A stretch of DNA of 64,000 nt from Pseudomonas sp. Irchel 3E13. Lineage in GTDB: Bacteria > Pseudomonadota > Gammaproteobacteria > Pseudomonadales > Pseudomonadaceae. Position 1 is the first letter of the stretch. Every line of letters begins with the position of its first letter. The translations under genes were made by a program, and so were the position numbers. Below are positions 29,574 through 36,074 of the stretch, piece by piece. The notes beneath the pieces were generated by a model that was given only the letters and a program-made list of their open reading frames with translations, was not told the origin of the DNA and ran no database searches. The stretch covers positions 248,001 through 312,000 of the forward strand of contig NZ_FYDX01000006.1 of the NCBI RefSeq assembly GCF_900187455.1. Direction: 5' to 3'.

Positions 29574-31372
29574 AGGAAACTCCACGGTGATTGAACAGAG
29601 CGGTAGGCGCGTTGGGTAAGGCTCGGGGCCACGCGCGGGTCGGCGGCGAGCAGGGTGAGGTCTTCATGGGCGACGCTGGCGGGAACGCCGGCCCGCAGGC
29701 AGGCGTCCACCCAGTGTTCGCTGCCGTGCTCGGCCAGTTGTGTCTGCAGGCGGCGCGGGTCGGCGTCACCGCCGAGTAAGCGGGCCAGGGCCTGGTGCTG
29801 CTGACGGGTCTGGCAGTCGAGGGCGAGCAAGCCGTCGGCGGTGCTGAACAGCCCTTGCAGCAGGGTCGGCGAGGGCAGCCCGCAATGGCTGTCGAGCAGC
29901 AGGTCGGCGGCGCCGAGCAGCGAGCTGTGCAACTGCGCGCCGTGGCCATGCAGCTCGCGGTCGAGCAGGGCGGCGCAGATGCCTTGGGCGCTGATCACGC
30001 CGCCGAGCACATCGAGCGCGGTAAACAGGGTGCCGCCACGGGTGCCCGATGCGGAGGCGATGCGGGCCGCCACGCCAGACCAGGCTTGCACGGTGAAATC
30101 GGTGCCCGGCGCGTCGATCGCAGCCTCGCCCCAGCCACCGGCGTAGGCGTGGATCAGCGACGGCTGGGTGGCGTGCAGGTCGGCGGCGTCCAGGCGCAGT
30201 TCGGCGGCTTTGCCGGGCGCCCAGTTGTGCAGGAACACGTCGGCGTCCTGGCATAGCTCGTGGATCTGCGCGCGGCCCGCGGCGGACTTGATGTCCACCT
30301 CGCGTACGTCTTTCAGGTGGTTGAGCGCATCGAAGCGTACCGAGCAGCCCTCGGCGCACGGCGGCATGTTGCGCAGCGGGTCGCCACCCGGTGGTTCAAG
30401 GCGGATCACCTCGGCGCCGAGCAACGACAGCAGGTGCCCGGCCAGCGGACCCTGGATGCGGCGGCAGGATTCGAGCACGCGAATGCCTTGCAGCGGCAGG
30501 CGCCCGGGGACCGCGCGCCGGGCGGGCATGCCGGCCTTGCCGCGCTGCAGTTGCCAGGGGCTGGCGGCGCTTGCCGCGTAGTCGCTGTCGGCGCGACGTT
30601 GAATCAGACCGCGCACCGGCACCAGCGCCACACCCGTTTCCAGGGCGATGGCCTGGATTCGCGCCAGCGGCAAGCCGGCCAGGGCATCCAGGCATTCGGA
30701 CGGCATCGGCGCGACGGCACGGGCGTAGCGCAGCAGAAAGCGCTGCCAGGCCTTGCCGGCGATGGCGTCGCTTACTTCCAGGGCATTCCAGAAGCGCCGC
30801 CAGGGCTGACTGTCGAGCGTTTCCAGTTCGAACAGCACGCCGTCAGCGGAGACGAATGGCGGCCGGGCCAAGGCGTCATCAGCGCCAGGCAGCAGCCGTT
30901 CGGCGTCTTCCGGTGCGGTGGCGCCGGCCAGGTATTGGCCGATGCTCAACAGGGCACCGGCGGCCGGTTGCAGCGAGACGTTGGCGAAGTCGCCACCGCG
31001 CAACTGGCCGACCGCCGCGGCCAGGCTGCCTTGCCAGGCGAGCGCGGCATTGAGGGTGGCGAGGTAGTTCACGCCCAGGGCCTGGGGCCTGCCACTGGCG
31101 CGGCCGTGCACCGACATGAGGCCGCAGGCGGCCTGGATCGTGAATTCGGTAGACAACTCCAGCGGCAGTGCCGGCAAGCCGGCGAAGCGGGTCTGGAGCG
31201 GATGCAAGTCGGGGTGCAGCAAGTGCAGGGACGGGCCTTCGGGGTCGCTTTCGGCATGCTGCACACCGAGGCATTCACCCTGGCGCTGCAAGGCTGCGCT
31301 CAAGGTCTGCCAGGCGGGCAGGCAGGGGCCGCTGCGCCAGGTGAGTCTGGCGTCATCCAGGATACGGGGCAT
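29570..31372 (-). CDS. tandem CaiB/BaiF (class III) CoA-transferase-like protein
   Basis: The 600-residue protein is about half as long again as a normal 400-residue family member. The C-terminal part starts 'LPLQGIRVLESCRRIQGPLA' (residue 293), the usual N-terminus of CaiB proteins, and reaches 'GTDFTVQAWSG' at about 423, whose Asp (D425) matches the catalytic residue. The first 290 residues carry a second, degenerate copy of that motif, 'STEFTIQAACGLMSVHG' (E76 in place of Asp). Class III CoA-transferases are interlocked dimers, so a fused pseudo-dimer with one active site is plausible. It would move CoA between pathway acids. It overlaps the synthetase gene by ATGA. Confidence 0.87.
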   Translation of the reverse strand: MPRILDDARLTWRSGPCLPAWQTLSAALQRQGECLGVQHAESDPEGPSLHLLHPDLHPLQTRFAGLPALPLELSTEFTIQAACGLMSVHGRASGRPQALGVNYLATLNAALAWQGSLAAAVGQLRGGDFANVSLQPAAGALLSIGQYLAGATAPEDAERLLPGADDALARPPFVSADGVLFELETLDSQPWRRFWNALEVSDAIAGKAWQRFLLRYARAVAPMPSECLDALAGLPLARIQAIALETGVALVPVRGLIQRRADSDYAASAASPWQLQRGKAGMPARRAVPGRLPLQGIRVLESCRRIQGPLAGHLLSLLGAEVIRLEPPGGDPLRNMPPCAEGCSVRFDALNHLKDVREVDIKSAAGRAQIHELCQDADVFLHNWAPGKAAELRLDAADLHATQPSLIHAYAGGWGEAAIDAPGTDFTVQAWSGVAARIASASGTRGGTLFTALDVLGGVISAQGICAALLDRELHGHGAQLHSSLLGAADLLLDSHCGLPSPTLLQGLFSTADGLLALDCQTRQQHQALARLLGGDADPRRLQTQLAEHGSEHWVDACLRAGVPASVAHEDLTLLAADPRVAPSLTQRAYRSVQSPWSFL

Positions 31373-31425
31373 GGTGGGGCACCTTGGCGTGGGGCGATCG
31401 GTCGGAATGCCGGGGTTTCGGTGCG

Positions 31426-31457
31426 GGCCTTTTCGCGGGTCAGTCCGCGAAAAGGCC
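31426..31457 (-). other. intercistronic hairpin downstream of the sulfur-carrier gene
   Basis: A perfect 13-bp stem (GGCCTTTTCGCGG with its complement) and 6-base loop fill the gap between the sulfur carrier and the CoA-transferase. No T-run follows on the minus strand, so it looks more like a stabiliser or partial terminator than a full stop. Confidence 0.65.
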
Positions 31458-31465
31458 GTCGCGGT

Positions 31466-31738
31466 TCAGCCGCCAGCGACGGCGGGCAGTACGGTCAGCT
31501 TGTCGCCCGGCGCAATGGCGGTGGCCAGGCCTTCGGCAAAACGGATGTCATCGTCGTTGACGTAGATATTGACGAAGCGGTGCACCTCGTCCGCGTGCAC
31601 CAGGCGCGCCTTGATTCCGGGGTAGCGGCTGTCGAGGTTGTCGATGATGTGGCGAACCGTTTCGCCCTGGGCCTCGACTTTTTTCTGCCCGTCTGTGAGG
31701 GGACGCAGCAGGGTTGGAACCATGACTGAAACCGACAT
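31466..31738 (-). CDS. MoaD/ThiS/CysO-type sulfur-carrier protein
   Basis: The 90-residue ubiquitin-fold protein ends in the bare di-glycine needed for thiocarboxylate formation ('LTVLPAVAGG'). 'MVPTLLRPLTDGQKKVE' and 'RFVNIYVNDDDIRF' are typical of the CysO/QbsE-like carriers. The C-terminal Gly would be adenylated and then sulfurated by the MoeZ-type protein encoded two genes upstream. The carrier already ends in GG, so no pro-peptide has to be removed. The ATG at 31738 has an AAAGGAG site. The gene is flanked by hairpins on both sides. Confidence 0.93.
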   Translation of the reverse strand: MSVSVMVPTLLRPLTDGQKKVEAQGETVRHIIDNLDSRYPGIKARLVHADEVHRFVNIYVNDDDIRFAEGLATAIAPGDKLTVLPAVAGG

Positions 31739-31764
31739 GTGATTCTCCTTTGAGGGGGTGTCCT

Positions 31765-31785
31765 GGCCGCCGGTCAATGGCGGCC
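31765..31785 (-). other. intercistronic hairpin upstream of the sulfur-carrier gene
   Basis: GGCCGCC, 7 bases, GGCGGCC forms a 7-bp GC stem in the 51-base gap between the JAMM gene and the sulfur-carrier gene. Confidence 0.5.
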
Positions 31786-31789
31786 CTGT

Positions 31790-32200
31790 TCATTCCTGAA
31801 TGGACAGTTGCTCTTCGAATACCCGGCCTTCGACGATCCGGAAGCTGCGGACCCGGTGCCTGGCGCCGGGCCAGGTGGACAGGATCAAGTAGTGCAACGC
31901 GGGGTCCTGGGCGTGGGCGATGTCCTCGCGGCTGGGCCAGGCTTCGCTGGCGGTGTGCGAGTGATAGAGCACCCGACATTCCTCGTCGCGCTCGTCCAGC
32001 TCGCTCCACACCCGCAATTGCTCGCGGGGGTCGAAGCTGAACCAGATTTCGGACGCGGCGTGGTTACGCATCGGGATCACCCGCGCCGCGACCGTTGCCT
32101 CGCAGGGCGCGGCGATCAGCCCGCAGGCCTCGATCGGATGCTCCCTGGCCGCCTGGCGCTGGATCTGCTCGAGCGCCGCACGGGTGATGCGCAATGGCAT
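31790..32200 (-). CDS. JAMM/MPN+ zinc metalloprotease (Mec/QbsD type)
   Basis: The 136-residue protein has the complete JAMM motif: a Glu in 'HPIEACGLI' near residue 25 and 'HSHTASEAWPSREDI' near 80, which fits H-x-H-x7-S-x2-D exactly. Bacterial members act on ubiquitin-like sulfur carriers: QbsD trims a C-terminal extension, and Mec removes cysteine attached to CysO. The carrier here has no extension, so a Mec-like hydrolysis of a carrier-bound product fits better. The start at 32200 follows GAGGTG. It lies 10 bases downstream of the moeZ-like gene. Confidence 0.93.
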   Translation of the reverse strand: MPLRITRAALEQIQRQAAREHPIEACGLIAAPCEATVAARVIPMRNHAASEIWFSFDPREQLRVWSELDERDEECRVLYHSHTASEAWPSREDIAHAQDPALHYLILSTWPGARHRVRSFRIVEGRVFEEQLSIQE

Positions 32201-32210
32201 GCCTGGCACC

Positions 32211-33383
32211 TCAGTAGGTCGGCAGCGCCGGATCGACGTCACGAACCCAGGCCAGCACGCCGCCTTCGAGGTTGCGCACCTTGTCCAGGCCCAGCTTGCG
32301 CAGGTCGCTGGAGACGGCCTGGGAACGCACGCCCGACTTGCAGGCGATAACCAGCTCGGTGTCGTGGCCGAAACGCGCGACGATCTGACTGGCGACCTCG
32401 GCGGACTTGGGCATCAGCAGGGCGCCGTCGATGCGCACGATGTCCCACTCGGTCTGCTCGCGCACATCGATGATCACCGGGGCCGTGCCGCCATCCTTGA
32501 GCGACTTGAGCTGGAGCGCGCTGATCAGCGGCACGCCGCTGTCGTTCGCGGCCGCTGGCCGGTTGAGGCCGCAGAACGCCTGGTAGTCGGACAGCGCGGT
32601 GACCGGCTGGCGGTTGCGCAGGCGGCGGATCGGCAGTTCGCGGTAACTCATTTCCAGGGCGTCGTAGACCATCAGGCGGCCGAGCAGCGGGTCGCCGATG
32701 CCGGTCAGCAGCTTGATCGCTTCGGTGGACATGATCGAGGCGATGGCCGCGCACAACACACCGAGCACACCGCCTTCGGAGCAGGACGGCGCCAGTTCCG
32801 GTGGTGGCGGCTCCGGGTAGAGATCGCGGTAGTTGAGGCCGCGACCGTCCGGGGCGTTTTCCCAGAACACCGAGGCCTGGCCTTCGAAGCGGAAGATCGA
32901 GCCCCACACGTAGGGCTTGTCCGCGAGGATGCAGGCGTCGTTGACCAGGTAACGGGTGGCGAAGTTGTCGGTGCCGTCGAGGATCAGGTCATAGCGCGAG
33001 AACAGCTCGACGGCCATGTCAGGTTCGAGACGGTCGCTGTGGGTGATCACCTTGACCAGCGGGTTGAGGCGGGCGATGGCCTGGCGGGCGCTTTCCACCT
33101 TGAGCTCGCCCACGCTGTCGACGGTGTGGATCACCTGGCGTTGCAGGTTGGACTCATCGACCCGATCGAAATCGATCACGCCGAGCGTGCCGATGCCGGC
33201 GGCGGCGAGGTACAGCAGGGTCGGCGAGCCGAGGCCACCGGCGCCGATGACCAGCACCTTGGCGTTCTTCAGGCGGCGTTGTCCGATGACGCCCAGGTTG
33301 GGGATAAGCAGGTGACGGCTGTAGCGGTTCACTTCCTCGCGCGTAAGCTCGGCACCGGGTTCGACCAGCGGCGGTAAGGTCAT
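32211..33383 (-). CDS. MoeZ-type adenylyltransferase/sulfurtransferase
   Basis: The 390-residue protein joins two domains. The E1-like ThiF/MoeB domain has 'VLVIGAGGLGSPTLLYLAAA' (ATP loop), 'DGTDNFATRYLVND' and 'NYRDLYPEPPPPELAPSC'. It lacks the zinc cysteine pairs of MoeB, as in mycobacterial MoeZ. The C-terminal rhodanese domain (about 285-390) has the active-site loop 'IACKSGVRSQ'. It would activate the sulfur carrier and hand over sulfur. I prefer ATG 33383 ('MTLPPLVEP') because GGAAGAAAG lies upstream; ATG 33398 lacks a site. It heads the sulfur module. Confidence 0.94.
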   Translation of the reverse strand: MTLPPLVEPGAELTREEVNRYSRHLLIPNLGVIGQRRLKNAKVLVIGAGGLGSPTLLYLAAAGIGTLGVIDFDRVDESNLQRQVIHTVDSVGELKVESARQAIARLNPLVKVITHSDRLEPDMAVELFSRYDLILDGTDNFATRYLVNDACILADKPYVWGSIFRFEGQASVFWENAPDGRGLNYRDLYPEPPPPELAPSCSEGGVLGVLCAAIASIMSTEAIKLLTGIGDPLLGRLMVYDALEMSYRELPIRRLRNRQPVTALSDYQAFCGLNRPAAANDSGVPLISALQLKSLKDGGTAPVIIDVREQTEWDIVRIDGALLMPKSAEVASQIVARFGHDTELVIACKSGVRSQAVSSDLRKLGLDKVRNLEGGVLAWVRDVDPALPTY

Positions 33384-33513
33384 ATCGCTTTCTTCCATTC
33401 AGTAGATACGAACTGGAATTATTTTCAAATGTGACAGGAAAAGTTGCAATCGGGGTAGGCGGGGGATTCGTATGGCAAAGCGCGGAAAAGCTATGAGATC
33501 TGCTGGGGCCCTG

Positions 33514-33545
33514 TCGCTGTGGTTCGGCGCCCCGAACCACAGCGA
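33514..33545 (-). other. 14-bp hairpin between the reductase/aminotransferase and moeZ-like genes
   Basis: A perfect 14-bp stem (TCGCTGTGGTTCGG and its complement) with a CGCC loop lies just after the stop of the fused reductase/aminotransferase. No T-run follows on the minus strand. The 130 AT-richer bases between it and the moeZ-like start could hold a second promoter; TTGCAA on the minus strand near 33456 is a possible -35. Confidence 0.65.
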
Positions 33546-33554
33546 TGAACCTGC

Positions 33555-36074
33555 TCAGGATTCGAACGTGGCCAGGTCCTCACAAACCGCAGCAAACGCG
33601 CCAAGGAACCGGTCCGCCTCGTCGACACTCAGCACCAGCGGCGGCTGGATGCGCATCACCCGGTTGTTGTTGGCGGTGACGAAGGTGAGGATGCCGTGCT
33701 CCTCGGAAAGCTTGGTCATCAGGCGCAGCACGAACATGTCTTCGAGGCTCTGCTCCAGCTCTTCCATCGCCGCTTCCAGGTGCCGCCGCGCGGTGCCCGA
33801 GAGCATGCGGTAGGTAGCCGCCGCCTGGCCCGGAATGCGCCCGGCCATTTCTCGCACCAGCGCCTCGATGCCGCCGGCCATGCTGTTCTGGAACTCGATG
33901 GCGAGCATCAGGCCACGACCCCGTACGGCCTTGATGAACGGGTAGCGCTCGGCGATGTGCAGCAAGCCCTGTTGCAGGTGCGCGCCGACCTCGGCGGCAT
34001 TGGCCATCAGGCCGTCCTGTTCCAGCACGTCCAGTGCCGCCAGTGCCGCCGCCGCGGCGAAGTTGCCGCCGCCGAAGGTCGAGGTGTGCAGGGCGAAGGT
34101 GTCGATGTCGCCATAGGCGCGTTGCCAGACCGCCTCGCGGGACAGGGTCGCGCCAATCGGCACGAGGCCGCCGGACAGTGATTTGGACAGCACCATGATG
34201 TCGGGCGCGACGCCGTCCCATTCACAGGCGAAGCGTTTGCCGGTGCGGCCCAGCCCGGTCTGGATCTCGTCGAGGATCCACAGGCAGCCGTACTCGTCGC
34301 ACAGTGCCCGCACGCCGGCGAGATAACCGTCAGGCGGCAGGATCACACCGCCTTCGCCCTGGATCGGCTCGATGATCAGGGCCGCTACATCGCCTTTGGC
34401 CAGGCGCGTGCGCAGGGCATCTAGGTCGCCGAAGGGCAGGCTGTCACAGCGCGGCAGCAGCGGCTCGAACGGCTTGCGGTGTTTGGCCCGGCCCGTCACC
34501 GAGAGCGCGCCGAGGGTCTTGCCGTGGTAGCCGTTGTCGCAGTACAGCACGGTGTGTTTGTCGCTGGCGGCGAGGGCCAGTTTGAGCGCCGCTTCCACCG
34601 CTTCAGTGCCGGAGTTGCTGAAGAACACCCGCGACAGGCCGCCCGGCGCCAGGTCGGCCAGACGCTTGGCCAGCAGGCTGGCGTGCAGGGGCGCGGAAAG
34701 GTACTGGATGAACGTCGGGAACTGTTGCTGCAAATAGCGTTGCAGTGCGGCGCTGATGGCCGGGTGGTTGTGGCCGGTGTTGAGGCAGCCGTAGCCCGCG
34801 ACGAAGTCCAGGTAGCGACGGCCGTCCAGGTCGGTCAGCCAGCAGCCTTCGCCGTGGCTGAACACCCGCTCGATATGGTTGAACTGGTAGAACTCGCGCA
34901 GCACCGGGTTGATGTGCTCGCCGAAGCTGTTGAGCACCTCGCGCCGCAGGTTAATCGGGTCGTCCTTGGCGTCGCTGGCGCGCACCGGACGCTGGCCGTG
35001 GTGATGGCGGCGCAGGCGGCCGAAATCGTCGCTGGCGAGGGCTTCACCGTTGCTGGCCATGGGCGATGGGGTGAAGCCGTGGTGGGCAGCGATGGCGCCG
35101 ATTTCCAGCACCTTGTCCGCCGGCAATTCGCGGCCGATGGAGAACGCTTCGGCGCGGCCCTCCAGCGCCAGGATCATGGTTTCGGCCAGGCAACCGTTCA
35201 TGCTGCGCTTGGGTTCCAGGCCCATGGTGCGCATGCCCAGGTGCACCGCCGGGCTGGCCGAAACCAGGCCGCCATCCACCAGCAGGATGTCGCGGCGGGT
35301 GTGCGCGACGTCCATCACGTCCTTGGGCAGCGCGGCGTCGATCACCACCGAGCCGGGCAGCAACCGACGCGGGTCGATCAGGCCGCCGCTGGAGGTGGCG
35401 GCGACGAAGAAGCGCACGCTGGCGTAGCAGTCCTCGACGCTGTCATGCAGGCTGACTTGCGCGTGGTACTGCGCCGGCAGGTATTCGAGTTGCGCCTCGG
35501 CCTGGCGCGGGTTGCCGCGGTGTATCAGGCGCAGCCGGCAACCATGGCCGACGAGCAGGCGCGCCACCGCCAGGGCAATCGAGCCGGGGTAGCCGAGCAC
35601 GGCCACCTCGGCGTTTTCCGGCGCGACGCCAAGCAGCGTGAGGCTGTCCAGCAGGTTGATGTAGGCGGCGTAGGCGGTTAGCGAATTGCCGGTGGTCACG
35701 GCCACGTCGGCCTGTTCCATGGTCGCCAGGCCGCGGTTGCCGACGATCGCGGTGAAGCCGCCCAGGCCGACCAATTCGGCGCCTTCGGCCTTGAGTGAAT
35801 TGACCCCTTGCAGCACGCGTTCGGCGATGGCACGGGGCTGGCGCAGCATCTGCTCGGCGGTCAGCGGCATAAACTGCAGGATGCCGGAACACTCGGCGCC
35901 GCACGCGCTGACGATGCGGCCGAAATCGACGAAGGGCACCAGGTTGCGCTGGCGCCAGCGGGCGCTGTTGTAACCCCAGGCCTGTTCTTCCAGCGTGCGG
36001 TCGAGCAGGTCGACCAGCTTGACCTGATGCAGCAGGCCGGTGGAGGTGGGGTGGGCAATGAATCCGAATTTCAT
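33555..36074 (-). CDS. fused acyl-thioester reductase and class III aminotransferase
   Basis: The 839-residue protein has two enzymes. Residues 1-340 resemble acyl-ACP reductase: 'LGGFTAIV' (104), 'TTGNSLTAYA' (127), a Rossmann-like 'VLGYPGSIALAVAR' (159) and 'MNGCLAETMILALEG', whose Cys295 matches the catalytic Cys of cyanobacterial AAR. Residues 375-839 are a PLP aminotransferase: 'FFSNSGTEAVEAALKLA', 'LDEIQTGLGRTGK' and 'VLSKSLSGG' with the PLP Lys at about 631. Together they would turn an acyl thioester into an aldehyde and then an amine, the architecture of PigE and TamH. The start at 36074 overlaps the ThDP gene stop. A longer frame upstream lies inside that gene. Confidence 0.9.
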   Translation of the reverse strand: MKFGFIAHPTSTGLLHQVKLVDLLDRTLEEQAWGYNSARWRQRNLVPFVDFGRIVSACGAECSGILQFMPLTAEQMLRQPRAIAERVLQGVNSLKAEGAELVGLGGFTAIVGNRGLATMEQADVAVTTGNSLTAYAAYINLLDSLTLLGVAPENAEVAVLGYPGSIALAVARLLVGHGCRLRLIHRGNPRQAEAQLEYLPAQYHAQVSLHDSVEDCYASVRFFVAATSSGGLIDPRRLLPGSVVIDAALPKDVMDVAHTRRDILLVDGGLVSASPAVHLGMRTMGLEPKRSMNGCLAETMILALEGRAEAFSIGRELPADKVLEIGAIAAHHGFTPSPMASNGEALASDDFGRLRRHHHGQRPVRASDAKDDPINLRREVLNSFGEHINPVLREFYQFNHIERVFSHGEGCWLTDLDGRRYLDFVAGYGCLNTGHNHPAISAALQRYLQQQFPTFIQYLSAPLHASLLAKRLADLAPGGLSRVFFSNSGTEAVEAALKLALAASDKHTVLYCDNGYHGKTLGALSVTGRAKHRKPFEPLLPRCDSLPFGDLDALRTRLAKGDVAALIIEPIQGEGGVILPPDGYLAGVRALCDEYGCLWILDEIQTGLGRTGKRFACEWDGVAPDIMVLSKSLSGGLVPIGATLSREAVWQRAYGDIDTFALHTSTFGGGNFAAAAALAALDVLEQDGLMANAAEVGAHLQQGLLHIAERYPFIKAVRGRGLMLAIEFQNSMAGGIEALVREMAGRIPGQAAATYRMLSGTARRHLEAAMEELEQSLEDMFVLRLMTKLSEEHGILTFVTANNNRVMRIQPPLVLSVDEADRFLGAFAAVCEDLATFES

